Shown: positions 52,009-60,485 of the stretch, piece after piece
Position numbering within the stretch: position 1 is the first letter of the stretch
How the letters are laid out: each line of letters starts with the position of its first letter
Origin: Brochothrix campestris
GTDB lineage: Bacteria > Bacillota > Bacilli > Lactobacillales > Listeriaceae
DNA: 64,000 nt
Assembly (NCBI RefSeq): GCF_046058945.1
Contig: NZ_CP175511.1
Span: 1,178,001 to 1,242,000, forward strand
Direction: 5' to 3'
Made by a program: the position numbers and the translations under genes
The notes under the pieces: generated by a model
What the model was told of the DNA's origin: nothing
Seen by the model: only the letters and a program-made list of their open reading frames with translations
Database searches by the model: none

Positions 52009-52287
52009 ATGACAAAATATGATTCTTACGAATACAAGCCAACATTTGAAACACTTATGGAGCTTTTAGAGACTGGACGTGAAATTGAATTCACATATAA
52101 ACATAATGAGTATTTTATTATCAACTCTAATAAACATGGCAGAGCTTTAATATTGGATACAGAAGACTTGAGTGATTACACACACGATATCAACAAGTTT
52201 GTTGAAATGGCTAAAATTTATGGTATCACTCTTAAAGAATTATTTACAAATCATAGTGACGAGATCGAATTTGGAACTATCTTCTAA
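52009..52287 (+). CDS. Putative immunity protein
   Basis: A 92-residue acidic protein with ATG at 52009 behind CAAGGAGG. It begins with a tyrosine-rich segment (TKYDSYEYKPTFETLMELLE) followed by EIEFTYKHNEYFII and an acidic C-terminal half. Small acidic proteins directly after a basic toxin domain are usually immunity proteins, which bind and block the toxin in the producing cell. This is inferred from position, size and charge. A 25-bp perfect hairpin follows. Confidence 0.6.
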   Translation: MTKYDSYEYKPTFETLMELLETGREIEFTYKHNEYFIINSNKHGRALILDTEDLSDYTHDINKFVEMAKIYGITLKELFTNHSDEIEFGTIF

Positions 52288-52316
52288 ATATACAAAACAT
52301 TCTTAGACGTTATAAT

Positions 52317-52368
52317 GAAAACAACAAAGCGAACTTATCTAAATAGATAAGTTCGCTTTGTTGTTTTC
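52317..52368. terminator. Strong hairpin terminator after the immunity gene
   Basis: A perfect 25-bp inverted repeat: 52317-52341 pairs with 52344-52368 with a 2-base loop; the core reads GCGAACTTATCTA. The outer part is TTGTTTTC on the plus strand. Confidence 0.7.
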
Positions 52369-52540
52369 AATAATTACCAAAACCTAAGGTTTATGTAACG
52401 ACTGTTTAGAGAAATCAGAAGGTTAGTATAACAGGCTTATCAAATTACAATAAATCATTATAAATATCTTTATACTAAATCTCTTGCAAAAAGAAAAGGA
52501 AATTAGGATAATTAACTTAAACTCAGTAAGGAGGATAATT

Positions 52541-53134
52541 ATGATTATTGGTTATGCACGAGTATCTAAAGATGAACAAAATTTAGATCGCCAGATCAAT
52601 CAATTAAATGACTATGGCGTTGAAAAAATAATTCATGAAAAATATACTGGAACAAAAAAGCAAAGACCAGGCATGGATCAATTGCTCCAGACAATTCGTC
52701 CCAAAGATACAGTTGTTGTAGAAAGTATTTCAAGATTAGGTAGAAATACATTGGATATACTATTGTTTATTCAGCAATTAGACCACGATAAAATTGCATT
52801 TATTTCTTTAAAAGAAAATATAGATACATCAACATCTACAGGTAAAGCAATGCTTCAAATGATGAGTGTGATTGCTGAACTAGAACGAAACCTATTAGCA
52901 GAACGTGTTAAAGAAGGTATTGCAGCAAGTCGTCGTCGTGGTACTGCTATTGGACGACCAAAAGTAGAACGTAGTAAATTAAATATGGCTATGCGACTGT
53001 ATAATAGTGGTGACTATTCGGTCAAGGAGATTACAGAAGCTTCAAAAATTTCTCAAGGAACTCTCTACAGAGAACTTAATAAAATTAAGCTCCAAAAATT
53101 AAATGCTGCTACTCTATTATATACAAAAGAGTAG
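52541..53134 (+). CDS. Serine recombinase, resolvase/invertase type
   Basis: A 197-residue site-specific recombinase. The ATG at 52541 follows AAGGAGG. The catalytic domain starts MIIGYARVSKDEQNLDRQ with nucleophile Ser9, and has SISRLGRNTLD and the long helix with MSVIAELERNLLAERVKEG. A C-terminal HTH (about residues 140-180; YSVKEITEASKISQGTLYREL) binds the site. It resembles Tn552-type resolvases and Hin-like invertases, and is not the partner of IS30 elements. Its recombination sites are not identified. It marks this region as acquired. Confidence 0.85.
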   Translation: MIIGYARVSKDEQNLDRQINQLNDYGVEKIIHEKYTGTKKQRPGMDQLLQTIRPKDTVVVESISRLGRNTLDILLFIQQLDHDKIAFISLKENIDTSTSTGKAMLQMMSVIAELERNLLAERVKEGIAASRRRGTAIGRPKVERSKLNMAMRLYNSGDYSVKEITEASKISQGTLYRELNKIKLQKLNAATLLYTKE

Positions 53135-53178
53135 TAATAGATTCTGTTACTTTTTATGCAAATAAAAGGAGGTTTCCT

Positions 53179-54177
53179 ATGTCTTATGAACATTTGAGCG
53201 CAGAAGAACGCGGTAAAATAGAAGCATGGCTATATGATGGTATTTCTCAAACTGAAATTGCTAAGAGATTGAATAGACATCGTTCGACAATTTTTAGAGA
53301 ACTTAAACGTAACTCTCCCAAAAGAATCAATAATAGCTTAGCTTCATTACCTTATCGAGCAACCAGTGCTAATAATGTTGCAATGCTTCGCAAAAAGAAC
53401 TGTGGAACAGTAACTAAAGCATCTGCAAAGATGATTCATTTAATCACCAAACATTTAGAGATGAAATGGTCTCCAGAGCAAATAGCGAATGCTGTGAAGG
53501 GTGTAAAGGTATGTCGTAATAGTATCTATAATTGGATTTATAATAAGATTATTGCCTTTGAAATCAAGAAGTTAAGATTAAAAGGTAAACGTTATAAACG
53601 TAAAAGTACTGGGAAATTATTAAAACGACCTGATTCTTCATTTTATCTTAATCATTCGATACAAGACCGACCTAAGCGCTGTACGAATAGAACAGAATTC
53701 GGACACTGGGAAGCCGATACCGTTCTTTCTAGACGAGGTGTTACTCATTGTATAGCTACATTTATTGAGCGTAAGACACGACAGTATGTTGCTATAAAAA
53801 TACTTAAACAAGATAGTTTTAGTATGTTGAATGCTATGTATGAAAGAATTAATTCAGCGTTATCCTAAAGGAACAGTCAATCCATTACATGTGATCGTGG
53901 TGTAGAATTTGTTCATCAATTTAATGTTCATTTAATTGAGAGTAGTTTTGGTATCAAAATTTATTATGCTAATCCTTATTCACCACATGAAAGAGGCGCT
54001 AATGAGTATCACAATGGGTTATTAAGAGAATATTATCCAAAACCGACAGGTTTTAATAAAGTGTCCCAAAATCAACTAGATGAGTCGGTTAAATCAATTA
54101 ATACACGACCAAGAAAAACATTGAAATGGAAATCTGCAATTTTTCGGTTTGATAGAGAATGTTTGAAACTAAGATAA
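53179..54177 (+). pseudogene. IS30-family transposase, disrupted
   Basis: The first 229 codons encode the N-terminal HTH (SQTEIAKRLNRHRSTIFRELKRNS) and the start of the DDE domain with HWEADTV. An in-frame stop at 53866 follows. Reading in another frame gives KELIQRYPKGTV, and then the original frame resumes as SITCDRGVEF and runs to 54177 with NPYSPHERGANEYHNG. The simplest history is a 4-bp duplication (TATG) near 53838 and a one-base loss near 53879, which together restore the frame. All three DDE-region blocks are recognisable, but the protein is broken. Terminal inverted repeats could not be found. Confidence 0.85.
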
Positions 54178-54349
54178 GCTATTGAAAGTATAATTCCTGT
54201 AGAATTTTAGTTGGACTATATTTTTTTCATAAATATCTAAAAGAGAAACTGTGTTTGAAAAGTGACTCTAATTTTCGTGCAGTAACATAGGAAAAGAGCG
54301 ATTTAACCTTAAATCTATTAGCAATAATAATGTGTTGCAATTAATCTTG

Positions 54350-54375
54350 ACATCTGCCCCTCTGAAACAACTTCC
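54350..54375. repeat. Island-flanking repeat, right copy
   Basis: ACATCT, a short spacer and CTCTGAAACAACT, as at 50972-51000. The two copies lie 3.4 kb apart and bracket the toxin, resolvase and IS30 genes. Confidence 0.45.
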
Positions 54376-54639
54376 GATAATATATATTATGTAAACTAGA
54401 ATGTTTGATTATTATGGGAGAATCTCTCATTCGTTCATTTTAATGGTCTTTTTATCGCTAATTCAACCTTTCACGCTTTTGTTGTTAATGCTTCAACTAT
54501 TGTTGTTCGATTGAATCATTAGTGGTGATAACGCAATTAATCAATTCAATAAAATACTTATGGTATTATTTTCTACAACAAACGTTTTCTTAGTAAACAC
54601 AATTCTAGATTATATAATAAAAGATATAAAATGTTAGGC

Positions 54640-54665
54640 CTTATAGACCACAACTGGTCTATAAG
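54640..54665. promoter_or_regulatory. Inverted repeat, candidate operator of the alanine operon
   Basis: CTTATAGACCA (54640-54650) and TGGTCTATAAG (54655-54665) are perfect complements around CAAC. No T run follows, so it is not a terminator. The GACCA-N4-TGGTC core looks like a dimeric repressor site; the regulator is unknown. Confidence 0.5.
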
Positions 54666-54761
54666 ATACAGCAACCATCATTAAATATCGTCAGATGCAA
54701 TTAAATTAGGTACTATATAACTGTTGTATTACAGTCATAAAACAGTTAGCATTAAAGGTGT

Positions 54762-54775
54762 TGAAAGCGTTTCCA
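54762..54775. promoter_or_regulatory. cre site (CcpA) before cycA-ald
   Basis: TGAAAGCGTTTCCA fits the cre consensus TGWAANCGNTNWCA with one deviation. It lies 26 bases before the permease start and predicts glucose repression of alanine use. Confidence 0.65.
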
Positions 54776-54800
54776 ATAACAGGAGGAGTTGATACTTTTT

Positions 54801-56165
54801 ATGACAGAAAGTCCGCAAAAACTAGAACGTAATCTTTCGAACCGTCATGTGCAATTAATTGCAATTGGCGGGGCAATTGGAACCGGGTTATTTTTGGGTG
54901 CAGGTAAAACAATTCATTTAGCAGGTCCATCATTGTTGCTCGTTTATTTAATTGTAGGTATTGTTATCTTTTTTATGATGCGCGCTTTAGGTGAACTACT
55001 GTTATCTAACACTGAATTTAACTCGTTTGCTGATATTGCCTCTGAATACATTGGCCCTTGGGCTGGTTTTTTTGTAGGATGGACATACTGGCTATGTTGG
55101 ATTGTAACGGGTATGGCTGAGATAACAGCTGTTGCAACCTACGTCAGTTATTGGTTTCCCAACTTTCCTAATTGGATTTCTGCTTTACTCTGTGTGCTAT
55201 TTTTAGTTGCCTTAAACTCTCTCACAGTTAAAGCCTTTGGTGAAATTGAATTTTGGTTCTCAATCATTAAAATCGTCACTATTTTAGCTTTAATAGTCGT
55301 CGGTATTGTCTTGATTTTGAATAAATTTCAAGCAACTTCTACTTCAACTGCCTCTGTTAGTAACTTGTGGCAACATGGGGGCTTCTTCCCGACCGGCTTT
55401 AAAGGCTTCTTACTCGCCTTTCAAATGGCTGTATTTTCATTCGCCGGTGTCGAATTAATTGGGGTTACTGCTGCTGAAACAAAGGATCCGGAAAAGACGA
55501 TTCCACGAGCAATTAATCAAATTCCACTACGTATCATTCTATTCTATGTCGGTGCCCTCTTCGTTATTATGTCGATTGTGCCTTGGAATCAAATTGATCC
55601 TGACAAGAGTCCCTTTGTTACCCTCTTTATGTATGCAGGTATCCCTGCCGCAGTTGCGATTATAAACTTTGTTGTATTAACCGCAGCGGCTTCATCATGT
55701 AACTCGGGTATTTTTTCAACGAGTCGGATGTTGTACGGGTTAGCTAAGCATAAGCGAGCACCAAAAATTTTTAATAAGTTAAGTGCGAGTAACATCCCTT
55801 CTATCAGTTTATATTTCTCAAGTGCGGTATTACTCATCGGGGTCTTACTTAATTATTTCATCAAAAATGCGATTACTGTCTTTACGATTGTAACGAGTAT
55901 CTCTTCCCTGCTGTTTGTTTTCATTTGGGGAATGATAGTTGTTGCCTTTATTCGCTACAGAAAAAACCATGCGGCATTAGCTAAAAAAAGTATTTTTAAA
56001 ATGCCTGGGGCTAGCTTTATGCCGGTGCTAATTATTTTGTTCTTCATCGGCGTTATCATTATGTTAGCAGTTGCACCTGATACGCGCATTTCAATCATTT
56101 GCGGGTCCCTCTGGTTCGTCATTCTGTTCTTAATTTATCGCTTTGCACATAAAAAAACAGTTTAG
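54801..56165 (+). CDS. cycA: D-serine/D-alanine/glycine permease, CycA-like
   Basis: A 454-residue amino acid-polyamine-organocation permease with 12 membrane segments. The start reads LSNRHVQLIAIGGAIGTGLF, nearly as in E. coli CycA, and AETKDPEKTIPRAINQIP is present at the usual place. It imports glycine, D- and L-alanine, and D-serine by proton symport. The ATG at 54801 follows AGGAGG with a rather long spacing (12); a TTG at 54789 is too close. The next gene is alanine dehydrogenase, which explains the specificity. Confidence 0.85.
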   Translation: MTESPQKLERNLSNRHVQLIAIGGAIGTGLFLGAGKTIHLAGPSLLLVYLIVGIVIFFMMRALGELLLSNTEFNSFADIASEYIGPWAGFFVGWTYWLCWIVTGMAEITAVATYVSYWFPNFPNWISALLCVLFLVALNSLTVKAFGEIEFWFSIIKIVTILALIVVGIVLILNKFQATSTSTASVSNLWQHGGFFPTGFKGFLLAFQMAVFSFAGVELIGVTAAETKDPEKTIPRAINQIPLRIILFYVGALFVIMSIVPWNQIDPDKSPFVTLFMYAGIPAAVAIINFVVLTAAASSCNSGIFSTSRMLYGLAKHKRAPKIFNKLSASNIPSISLYFSSAVLLIGVLLNYFIKNAITVFTIVTSISSLLFVFIWGMIVVAFIRYRKNHAALAKKSIFKMPGASFMPVLIILFFIGVIIMLAVAPDTRISIICGSLWFVILFLIYRFAHKKTV

Positions 56166-56179
56166 AGGAGTGTTATAAA

Positions 56180-57292
56180 ATGATTATCGGAATTCCTAAA
56201 GAAATTAAAAACAATGAAAATCGTGTCGGTATTACCCCTGCTGGTGTTGCTAATTTTGTCAAAAATGGCCATCATGTGATTATTGAAACAAAAGCAGGTC
56301 TTGGTTCGCACATTACCGATCAGCAATTTAGCGATGCTGGTGCCACCATCGTAGTGACCGCTGCAGAAGTTTGGCAGGCAGAAATGGTTATCAAGGTTAA
56401 AGAACCATTGGCGGCTGAATATGGTTATTTTTATGAAGGTTTAATCTTATTCACATACTTACACCTTGCGGCAGAGCCTGCTTTAGCTGGTGCCTTAGTT
56501 GATAAAAAAGTAACTGCGATTGCATACGAAACAATTCAATTGCCTGATAATTCATTGCCATTACTCGTACCGATGAGTGAAATTGCTGGGCGGATGTCGA
56601 TTCAAATCGGTGCACAATTCCTCGAAAACCCTCATGGTGGTAAAGGAATTCTTTTAGCTGGTGTACCGGGGGTAAGACGAGCTAAAGTCGTCATTGTTGG
56701 TGGTGGTTCTGCCGGAACAAATGCTGCACGGATTGCAATCGGGATGGGTGCACAAGTAACAATCTTAGACATTAGCGCTAAGCGTTTAGCACAACTCGAT
56801 GATCAATTTGGCAATACGATTTCAACGTTAATTTCGGATCCTTATCACTTAGCAGCGGCCGTATCCGAAGCTGATTTAGTGATTGGCGCAGTATTAATCC
56901 CAGGTGCAAAGGCACCAAAACTAGTATCAGAAGAAATGGTGAAAGCGATGTCTCCAGGTTCTGTGTTAGTCGATATTGCGATTGATCAAGGTGGGATTTT
57001 TGCGACATCAGACCATATCACAACGCATGACCAACCAACCTATGTGAAACACGGAATCGTTCATTATGCCGTTGCTAATATGCCTGGGGCTGTTGCTCAA
57101 ACAGCTACATATGCATTGACGAATGTCACAATCCCTTACGCAGTAAGAATTGCGAATAGGGGTGTGACACAATCGATGACAAAAGAACCGGCAATTTTAA
57201 AAGGTTTAAACGCGATGTCAGGTCACATCACATATGAAGCTGTAGCGACCGACTTAAATATGTCTTATGTGGCACCAATGACCTTGTTATAA
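56180..57292 (+). CDS. ald: Alanine dehydrogenase
   Basis: A 370-residue enzyme that oxidises L-alanine to pyruvate and ammonia with NAD. The start IGIPKEIKNNENRVGITPAGV contains the substrate-binding Arg and Lys; the Rossmann motif is VIVGGGSAGTNAARIAIGMGA (in two parts, residues about 170-190). The C-terminal MPGAVAQTATYALTN with the catalytic Asp region is normal. RBS GAGGAG, 14 bases after the permease gene. Together the pair lets the cell use alanine as carbon and nitrogen source. Confidence 0.95.
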   Translation: MIIGIPKEIKNNENRVGITPAGVANFVKNGHHVIIETKAGLGSHITDQQFSDAGATIVVTAAEVWQAEMVIKVKEPLAAEYGYFYEGLILFTYLHLAAEPALAGALVDKKVTAIAYETIQLPDNSLPLLVPMSEIAGRMSIQIGAQFLENPHGGKGILLAGVPGVRRAKVVIVGGGSAGTNAARIAIGMGAQVTILDISAKRLAQLDDQFGNTISTLISDPYHLAAAVSEADLVIGAVLIPGAKAPKLVSEEMVKAMSPGSVLVDIAIDQGGIFATSDHITTHDQPTYVKHGIVHYAVANMPGAVAQTATYALTNVTIPYAVRIANRGVTQSMTKEPAILKGLNAMSGHITYEAVATDLNMSYVAPMTLL

Positions 57293-57296
57293 ACGT

Positions 57297-57344
57297 AACG
57301 AAAGAAAGACACCCTCCGGATGCGGAGGGTGTCTTTCTTTCGTT
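57297..57344. terminator. Bidirectional terminator, ald and aldolase gene
   Basis: A perfect 21-bp stem: 57297-57317 pairs with 57324-57344, with loop GGATGC. The core is GACACCCTCC. Confidence 0.85.
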
Positions 57345-57352
57345 AGCCTGCT

Positions 57353-58003
57353 TTAATAGAATCGCTTTTGACCATACGTTTCAAATTTCACCAATAAACG
57401 TTTGATTTCTGCCTCATCAAGGAGCTGCGGTTCACCTGCTTGTTTGGCCTTTAAATACACTTCTGCAAGCTGCTCAATTTGCGTAGCTAACGAAAAAGCA
57501 GCTTCAATTGAGTGACCGATTGTTAAGAGGCCATGATTGGCTAACAAGCAAGCATAACGATCAGCGATGGCCTCTTTAGCAGTCTGTGCTAAACCAACAC
57601 TGCCATAAGTTTCATACGGTGCACAACGGACAGTGGGTCCACCTGCTAAAGCTTGCAAATAATGTATGGCTGGCAATTCCCATTGTAACGCAGCGAGTAC
57701 CATGCAGTGAGTTGAGTGTGTATGAACGACACTGGTAATGTTCGGACGAGTGTAGCACATCAGATGCATGGCAATTTCGCTCGATGGTTGGCGAATACCT
57801 TCGATGACGTTACCATCTATGTCAACAATGACAACATCAATCGGCGTCATCCGTTCATATGCAACCCCACTGGGGCTAATGGCGATTAAGTTACTTTGAC
57901 GGTTGAAAATGCTAATATTTCCTCCAGTTCCCTTTGTTAAGCCTGTGCGCCTCATTTGTTTGCAATAGTTGACAATATCCGACCGTTCTTTTAGTAATTT
58001 CAT
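57353..58003 (-). CDS. Class II aldolase, L-fuculose-phosphate aldolase-like
   Basis: A 216-residue zinc aldolase. The motifs are GTGGNIS near residue 26, SPSGV, PSSEIAMHL with the catalytic Glu, VHTHSTHCM with two zinc histidines, and NHGLL with the third. It splits fuculose-1-phosphate or a related sugar phosphate to DHAP and an aldehyde. RBS GAGAGGGG is seen on the minus strand. No fucose or rhamnose genes are near, so it may work on another substrate such as methylthioribulose phosphate or a 5-deoxypentose. Confidence 0.85.
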   Translation of the reverse strand: MKLLKERSDIVNYCKQMRRTGLTKGTGGNISIFNRQSNLIAISPSGVAYERMTPIDVVIVDIDGNVIEGIRQPSSEIAMHLMCYTRPNITSVVHTHSTHCMVLAALQWELPAIHYLQALAGGPTVRCAPYETYGSVGLAQTAKEAIADRYACLLANHGLLTIGHSIEAAFSLATQIEQLAEVYLKAKQAGEPQLLDEAEIKRLLVKFETYGQKRFY

Positions 58004-58228
58004 CTCGTAATCCCCTCTCTCTTAAAATGAAGTTAGAGTCATAATAATTAAACTGAGACCCGCAATGACAACCGCAGGCATATCAATATGAGATGGTCTA
58101 AAAGTTGTCACATGTAGCGTCTGTGAGTTTGACTGAGTATCATCACTTTGAAGAAGTTATTGTCGTTTGTAACCGGATTATAACATGGGATAACAGGCCT
58201 CAACAATGAATAACCACTGAAACGACCA

Positions 58229-58258
58229 AACCCCACTTCCAACAACGGAAGTGGGGTT
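58229..58258 (-). terminator. Terminator of the 26-residue peptide transcript
   Basis: AACCCCACTTCC (58229-58240) pairs perfectly with GGAAGTGGGGTT (58247-58258) around AACAAC. It lies 16 bases beyond the peptide stop on the minus strand. Confidence 0.7.
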
Positions 58259-58274
58259 AATTATCTCGATATAG

Positions 58275-58355
58275 TTAATTTCTGGAAGGCTTAAGCCAAT
58301 AAATGACAGCAGCCATCACTACTATCAGTACAGTAATACCACTAAACAATGTCAT
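58275..58355 (-). CDS. Small membrane peptide, 26 residues
   Basis: On the minus strand an ATG at 58355 follows TAGGAGAG. It encodes MTLFSGITVLIVVMAAVIYW and six more residues ending with Lys, Arg and Asn. It is one membrane helix with a basic tail, followed by a perfect terminator. The size resembles KdpF or a holin-like small toxin, but it is not linked to kdp genes. It has no recognised family. The clean RBS-ORF-terminator layout supports that it is real. Confidence 0.55.
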   Translation of the reverse strand: MTLFSGITVLIVVMAAVIYWLKPSRN

Positions 58356-58474
58356 TTTTCGCTCTCCTATCCTAATTAGGTTGAACTGTTGACTAGTTCG
58401 TTACTATTAGGATAACATACTTCAAACAACTATTAAATAGAGACTTTTTTAAATGTCAAATAAAAACCCTTCGG

Positions 58475-59392
58475 TCATTCTTGTTCACCGATTATTTTAA
58501 CCTCAGGCTCTAATTGCACATCGTATTTTTCTAAAATAACTTGTTGAACATGAGCAATTAAAGCCATGTAATCAGTTGCTGTTCCGTTATTCACATTCAC
58601 CATAAAGCCAGCGTGCTTCGTTGATACTTGTACACCACCGATTGTGTAGCCTTGTAGACCAGCTTCTTGAATCATGGGACCGACAAAACGACCTGCTGGC
58701 CGCTTGAAAACACTGCCACAAGACGGGTATTCTAGCGGTTGTCTTGTTTCACGTTGTTCAGTAAAATCAGCCATTTTAGCGGCAATCATCGCTTCGCTAT
58801 CTTCACATAATAAGAAATCGGCTTCGAGCACGATGTAATTTTTATCACCGATGAGACTGTGTCGATACGAGGCGCCAGCTTCTAACGTTTCACGATCGAG
58901 TTCAAGGAGAACACCAGTCTCTGTTAAAACAAGTGCGCGATTTAACACGTCTTTCGTTTCACCACCGTATGCACCGGCATTCATATGTAAGGCGCCACCG
59001 ACGCTGCCAGGAATACCACAGGCGAATTCAAGACCTGTATGTGAGATATCTCGGGCATAACGTGATACATCGATAATAGCTGCACCTGTTTGAGCAGTAA
59101 TGGTATGGTTTGTATGAGTGATTTTATTCATGTTCATTAAATATAAAACGATGCCACGAATGCCACCGTCACGAATAATTAAGTTTGAGCCATTCCCAAG
59201 AACCATCAATGGTATTTTATGTTCATGTGCATATTTAACGACGCTTTGCACTTCTGCGACCGTGTGAGGCGCGATAAAGATGTCGGCGTTCCCTCCAGTT
59301 TTTGTATACGTATACGGGTGGAGCGGTTCATCTATTTTTAAAATGAGCGCATCATTCATCTCTGTTAACTCAGCTGCGATTTTTTCAATCAT
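58475..59392 (-). CDS. murB: UDP-N-acetylenolpyruvoylglucosamine reductase
   Basis: A 305-residue FAD enzyme that reduces UDP-GlcNAc-enolpyruvate to UDP-MurNAc in cell wall synthesis. The FAD-binding marks are YTKTGGNADIF, LGNGSNLIIRDGG and FACGIPGSVGGALHMNAGAYG (two adjoining parts). The catalytic Ser in the SCGSVFKRP segment is present, and Glu follows near the C-terminus (EPEVKIIGE). It is type IIa/IIb length, typical of Firmicutes. Confidence 0.95.
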   Translation of the reverse strand: MIEKIAAELTEMNDALILKIDEPLHPYTYTKTGGNADIFIAPHTVAEVQSVVKYAHEHKIPLMVLGNGSNLIIRDGGIRGIVLYLMNMNKITHTNHTITAQTGAAIIDVSRYARDISHTGLEFACGIPGSVGGALHMNAGAYGGETKDVLNRALVLTETGVLLELDRETLEAGASYRHSLIGDKNYIVLEADFLLCEDSEAMIAAKMADFTEQRETRQPLEYPSCGSVFKRPAGRFVGPMIQEAGLQGYTIGGVQVSTKHAGFMVNVNNGTATDYMALIAHVQQVILEKYDVQLEPEVKIIGEQE

Positions 59393-59434
59393 TTTTTACG
59401 CCATCCTTTATTATAAAGTTGTTTTATCATCTAT

Positions 59435-59443
59435 ATTGTACCA
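59435..59443 (-). promoter_or_regulatory. Extended -10 promoter of murB
   Basis: On the minus strand: TGG followed by TACAAT (59435-59440), 43 bases before the murB ATG. No clear -35. Confidence 0.4.
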
Positions 59444-59444
59444 T

Positions 59445-59477
59445 AAAAAAGATGTATACCAATAGGCGGTATACATC
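59445..59477 (-). terminator. Terminator between the unknown gene and murB
   Basis: GATGTATACC (59451-59460) pairs with GGTATACATC (59468-59477). On the minus strand it ends with six T (59445-59450). Confidence 0.75.
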
Positions 59478-59513
59478 TGTTCCTGAAGATACGCACCACT
59501 CTTTCTTCGCAAC

Positions 59514-59537
59514 AAAACAGCTTTGACAAGCTGTTTT
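59514..59537 (-). terminator. Hairpin at the end of the unknown gene
   Basis: AAAACAGCTT (59514-59523) pairs with AAGCTGTTTT (59528-59537). It overlaps the TAA of the minus-strand gene and is followed by TTTTG on that strand. Confidence 0.55.
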
Positions 59538-60372
59538 AATTACGTAATAAGGCAAGTGCCGTCTCATCCAAGGTAATGTCGGTCATTAATGCGTTTGTAT
59601 AACGTTCATTAAAAAGGCGTAGACGTTGTTTCAATGAGAGGTTGTCACCAGAAAAGGTCACTTTTTCGAGTATTGGTAAGGTATCAACGACTTTATCGAA
59701 AATAAATTGCGCATTGATTTCGGATAAGAGCGTCGAAAAACGATTCATGTATTTGGCTTCTGTTTTCGTAAAACTCTTATGTTTGCGACTGATCCAGTCA
59801 CGGACAGCTTCAATTTGTTCTTTTGTATTTTTTAAATATTGAATTTGTTCATACGCTAAATTGCCAATTGCAAGCGTTTTTTCTGTTAGATAGCTCCAAT
59901 CTGACGAAGTTATTTGTTGTTGTTCTTTAATTTTGTCTAAGATGAGCAACATGTCTTTTAAATGCACATCAAGTGCGCGTTGATTCGTGACAAATATTTG
60001 AAGGCAAGCTAAGGTCGCTACCGCCTCATCACGGATAGAATACGAAAATTCCTCCGGTTGTATCAATGCAAGTTCTGCTTCAATTCGTTCAGCCATTTGT
60101 GAATCATGTGAATGTAAACTATGATGACGTACGAGTGCATATTCTGTGAGGCGATGTAAGTGTAAGGCTTGTTGATATACAGCGACCGCAACCTCACGAT
60201 TACAAACGGTATCATTGGCATCAACGACAACATAGCCCGTCGTTTTACCTAATTTTTCATATTTAATTAATGTGAATATGTCCTTGTTTACTGCAAAACA
60301 ATATGGCATCCGTTTCTCAAGTTCGAGGCGGTGGCGCATCGATTTATCAGTTTGTCGTGTCTTTTCAATCAT
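59536..60372 (-). CDS. Protein of unknown function, 278 residues
   Basis: I do not recognise this protein. Residues 1-60 form a small strand-rich domain (MPYCFAVNKDIFTLIKYEK; GYVVVDANDTVCNREVAV). The rest is almost all helical, with possible coiled coil near 125-200 (LDKIKEQQQITS; YLKNTKEQIEAVRDWISRKH). There is no signal peptide, membrane segment or catalytic motif. It stands alone between terminators, between the glutamine transporter operon and murB. The predicted start is the ATG at 60372; a TTGACT promoter-like box and a TTATACT/AGTATAA repeat lie 20-40 bases upstream. Confidence 0.6.
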   Translation of the reverse strand: MIEKTRQTDKSMRHRLELEKRMPYCFAVNKDIFTLIKYEKLGKTTGYVVVDANDTVCNREVAVAVYQQALHLHRLTEYALVRHHSLHSHDSQMAERIEAELALIQPEEFSYSIRDEAVATLACLQIFVTNQRALDVHLKDMLLILDKIKEQQQITSSDWSYLTEKTLAIGNLAYEQIQYLKNTKEQIEAVRDWISRKHKSFTKTEAKYMNRFSTLLSEINAQFIFDKVVDTLPILEKVTFSGDNLSLKQRLRLFNERYTNALMTDITLDETALALLRN

Positions 60373-60421
60373 GCTATCACCCTATTCAGTTATTTATACT
60401 TCTAGTATAAGTCAAAAAGAA

Positions 60422-60482
60422 ACATCTGTCAGTTATTAACGTTCCAGCATTGCTTGCTCACTGGCTAATAACAGACAGATGT
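60422..60482 (-). terminator. Terminator of the glutamine transport operon
   Basis: A long hairpin: ACATCTGTC-A-GTTATTA (60422-60438) and TAATAAC-A-GACAGATGT (60466-60482). On the minus strand it ends with a T-rich stretch. Confidence 0.75.
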
Positions 60483-60485
60483 GAC

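Larger units (their letters stand above)
54178..54800. other. Long AT-rich region before the alanine transport gene
   Basis: No gene is seen in 620 bases. It contains the right copy of the island-flanking repeat, a 26-bp inverted repeat (54640-54665) and a cre site (54762-54775). No clear sigma-A promoter with 17-base spacing could be placed. Confidence 0.4.

Noticed and set aside
53134..54300. Terminal inverted repeats of the IS30 element
   Set aside because: Sequences before 53179 and after 54177 share only short matches, so no pair of ends could be defined.
58024..58110. Minus-strand stretch that reads like the end of a membrane protein (MPAVVIAGLSLIIMTLTSF)
   Set aside because: No RBS before the only ATG and no longer frame upstream. 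It could be a gene remnant, but support is too thin.
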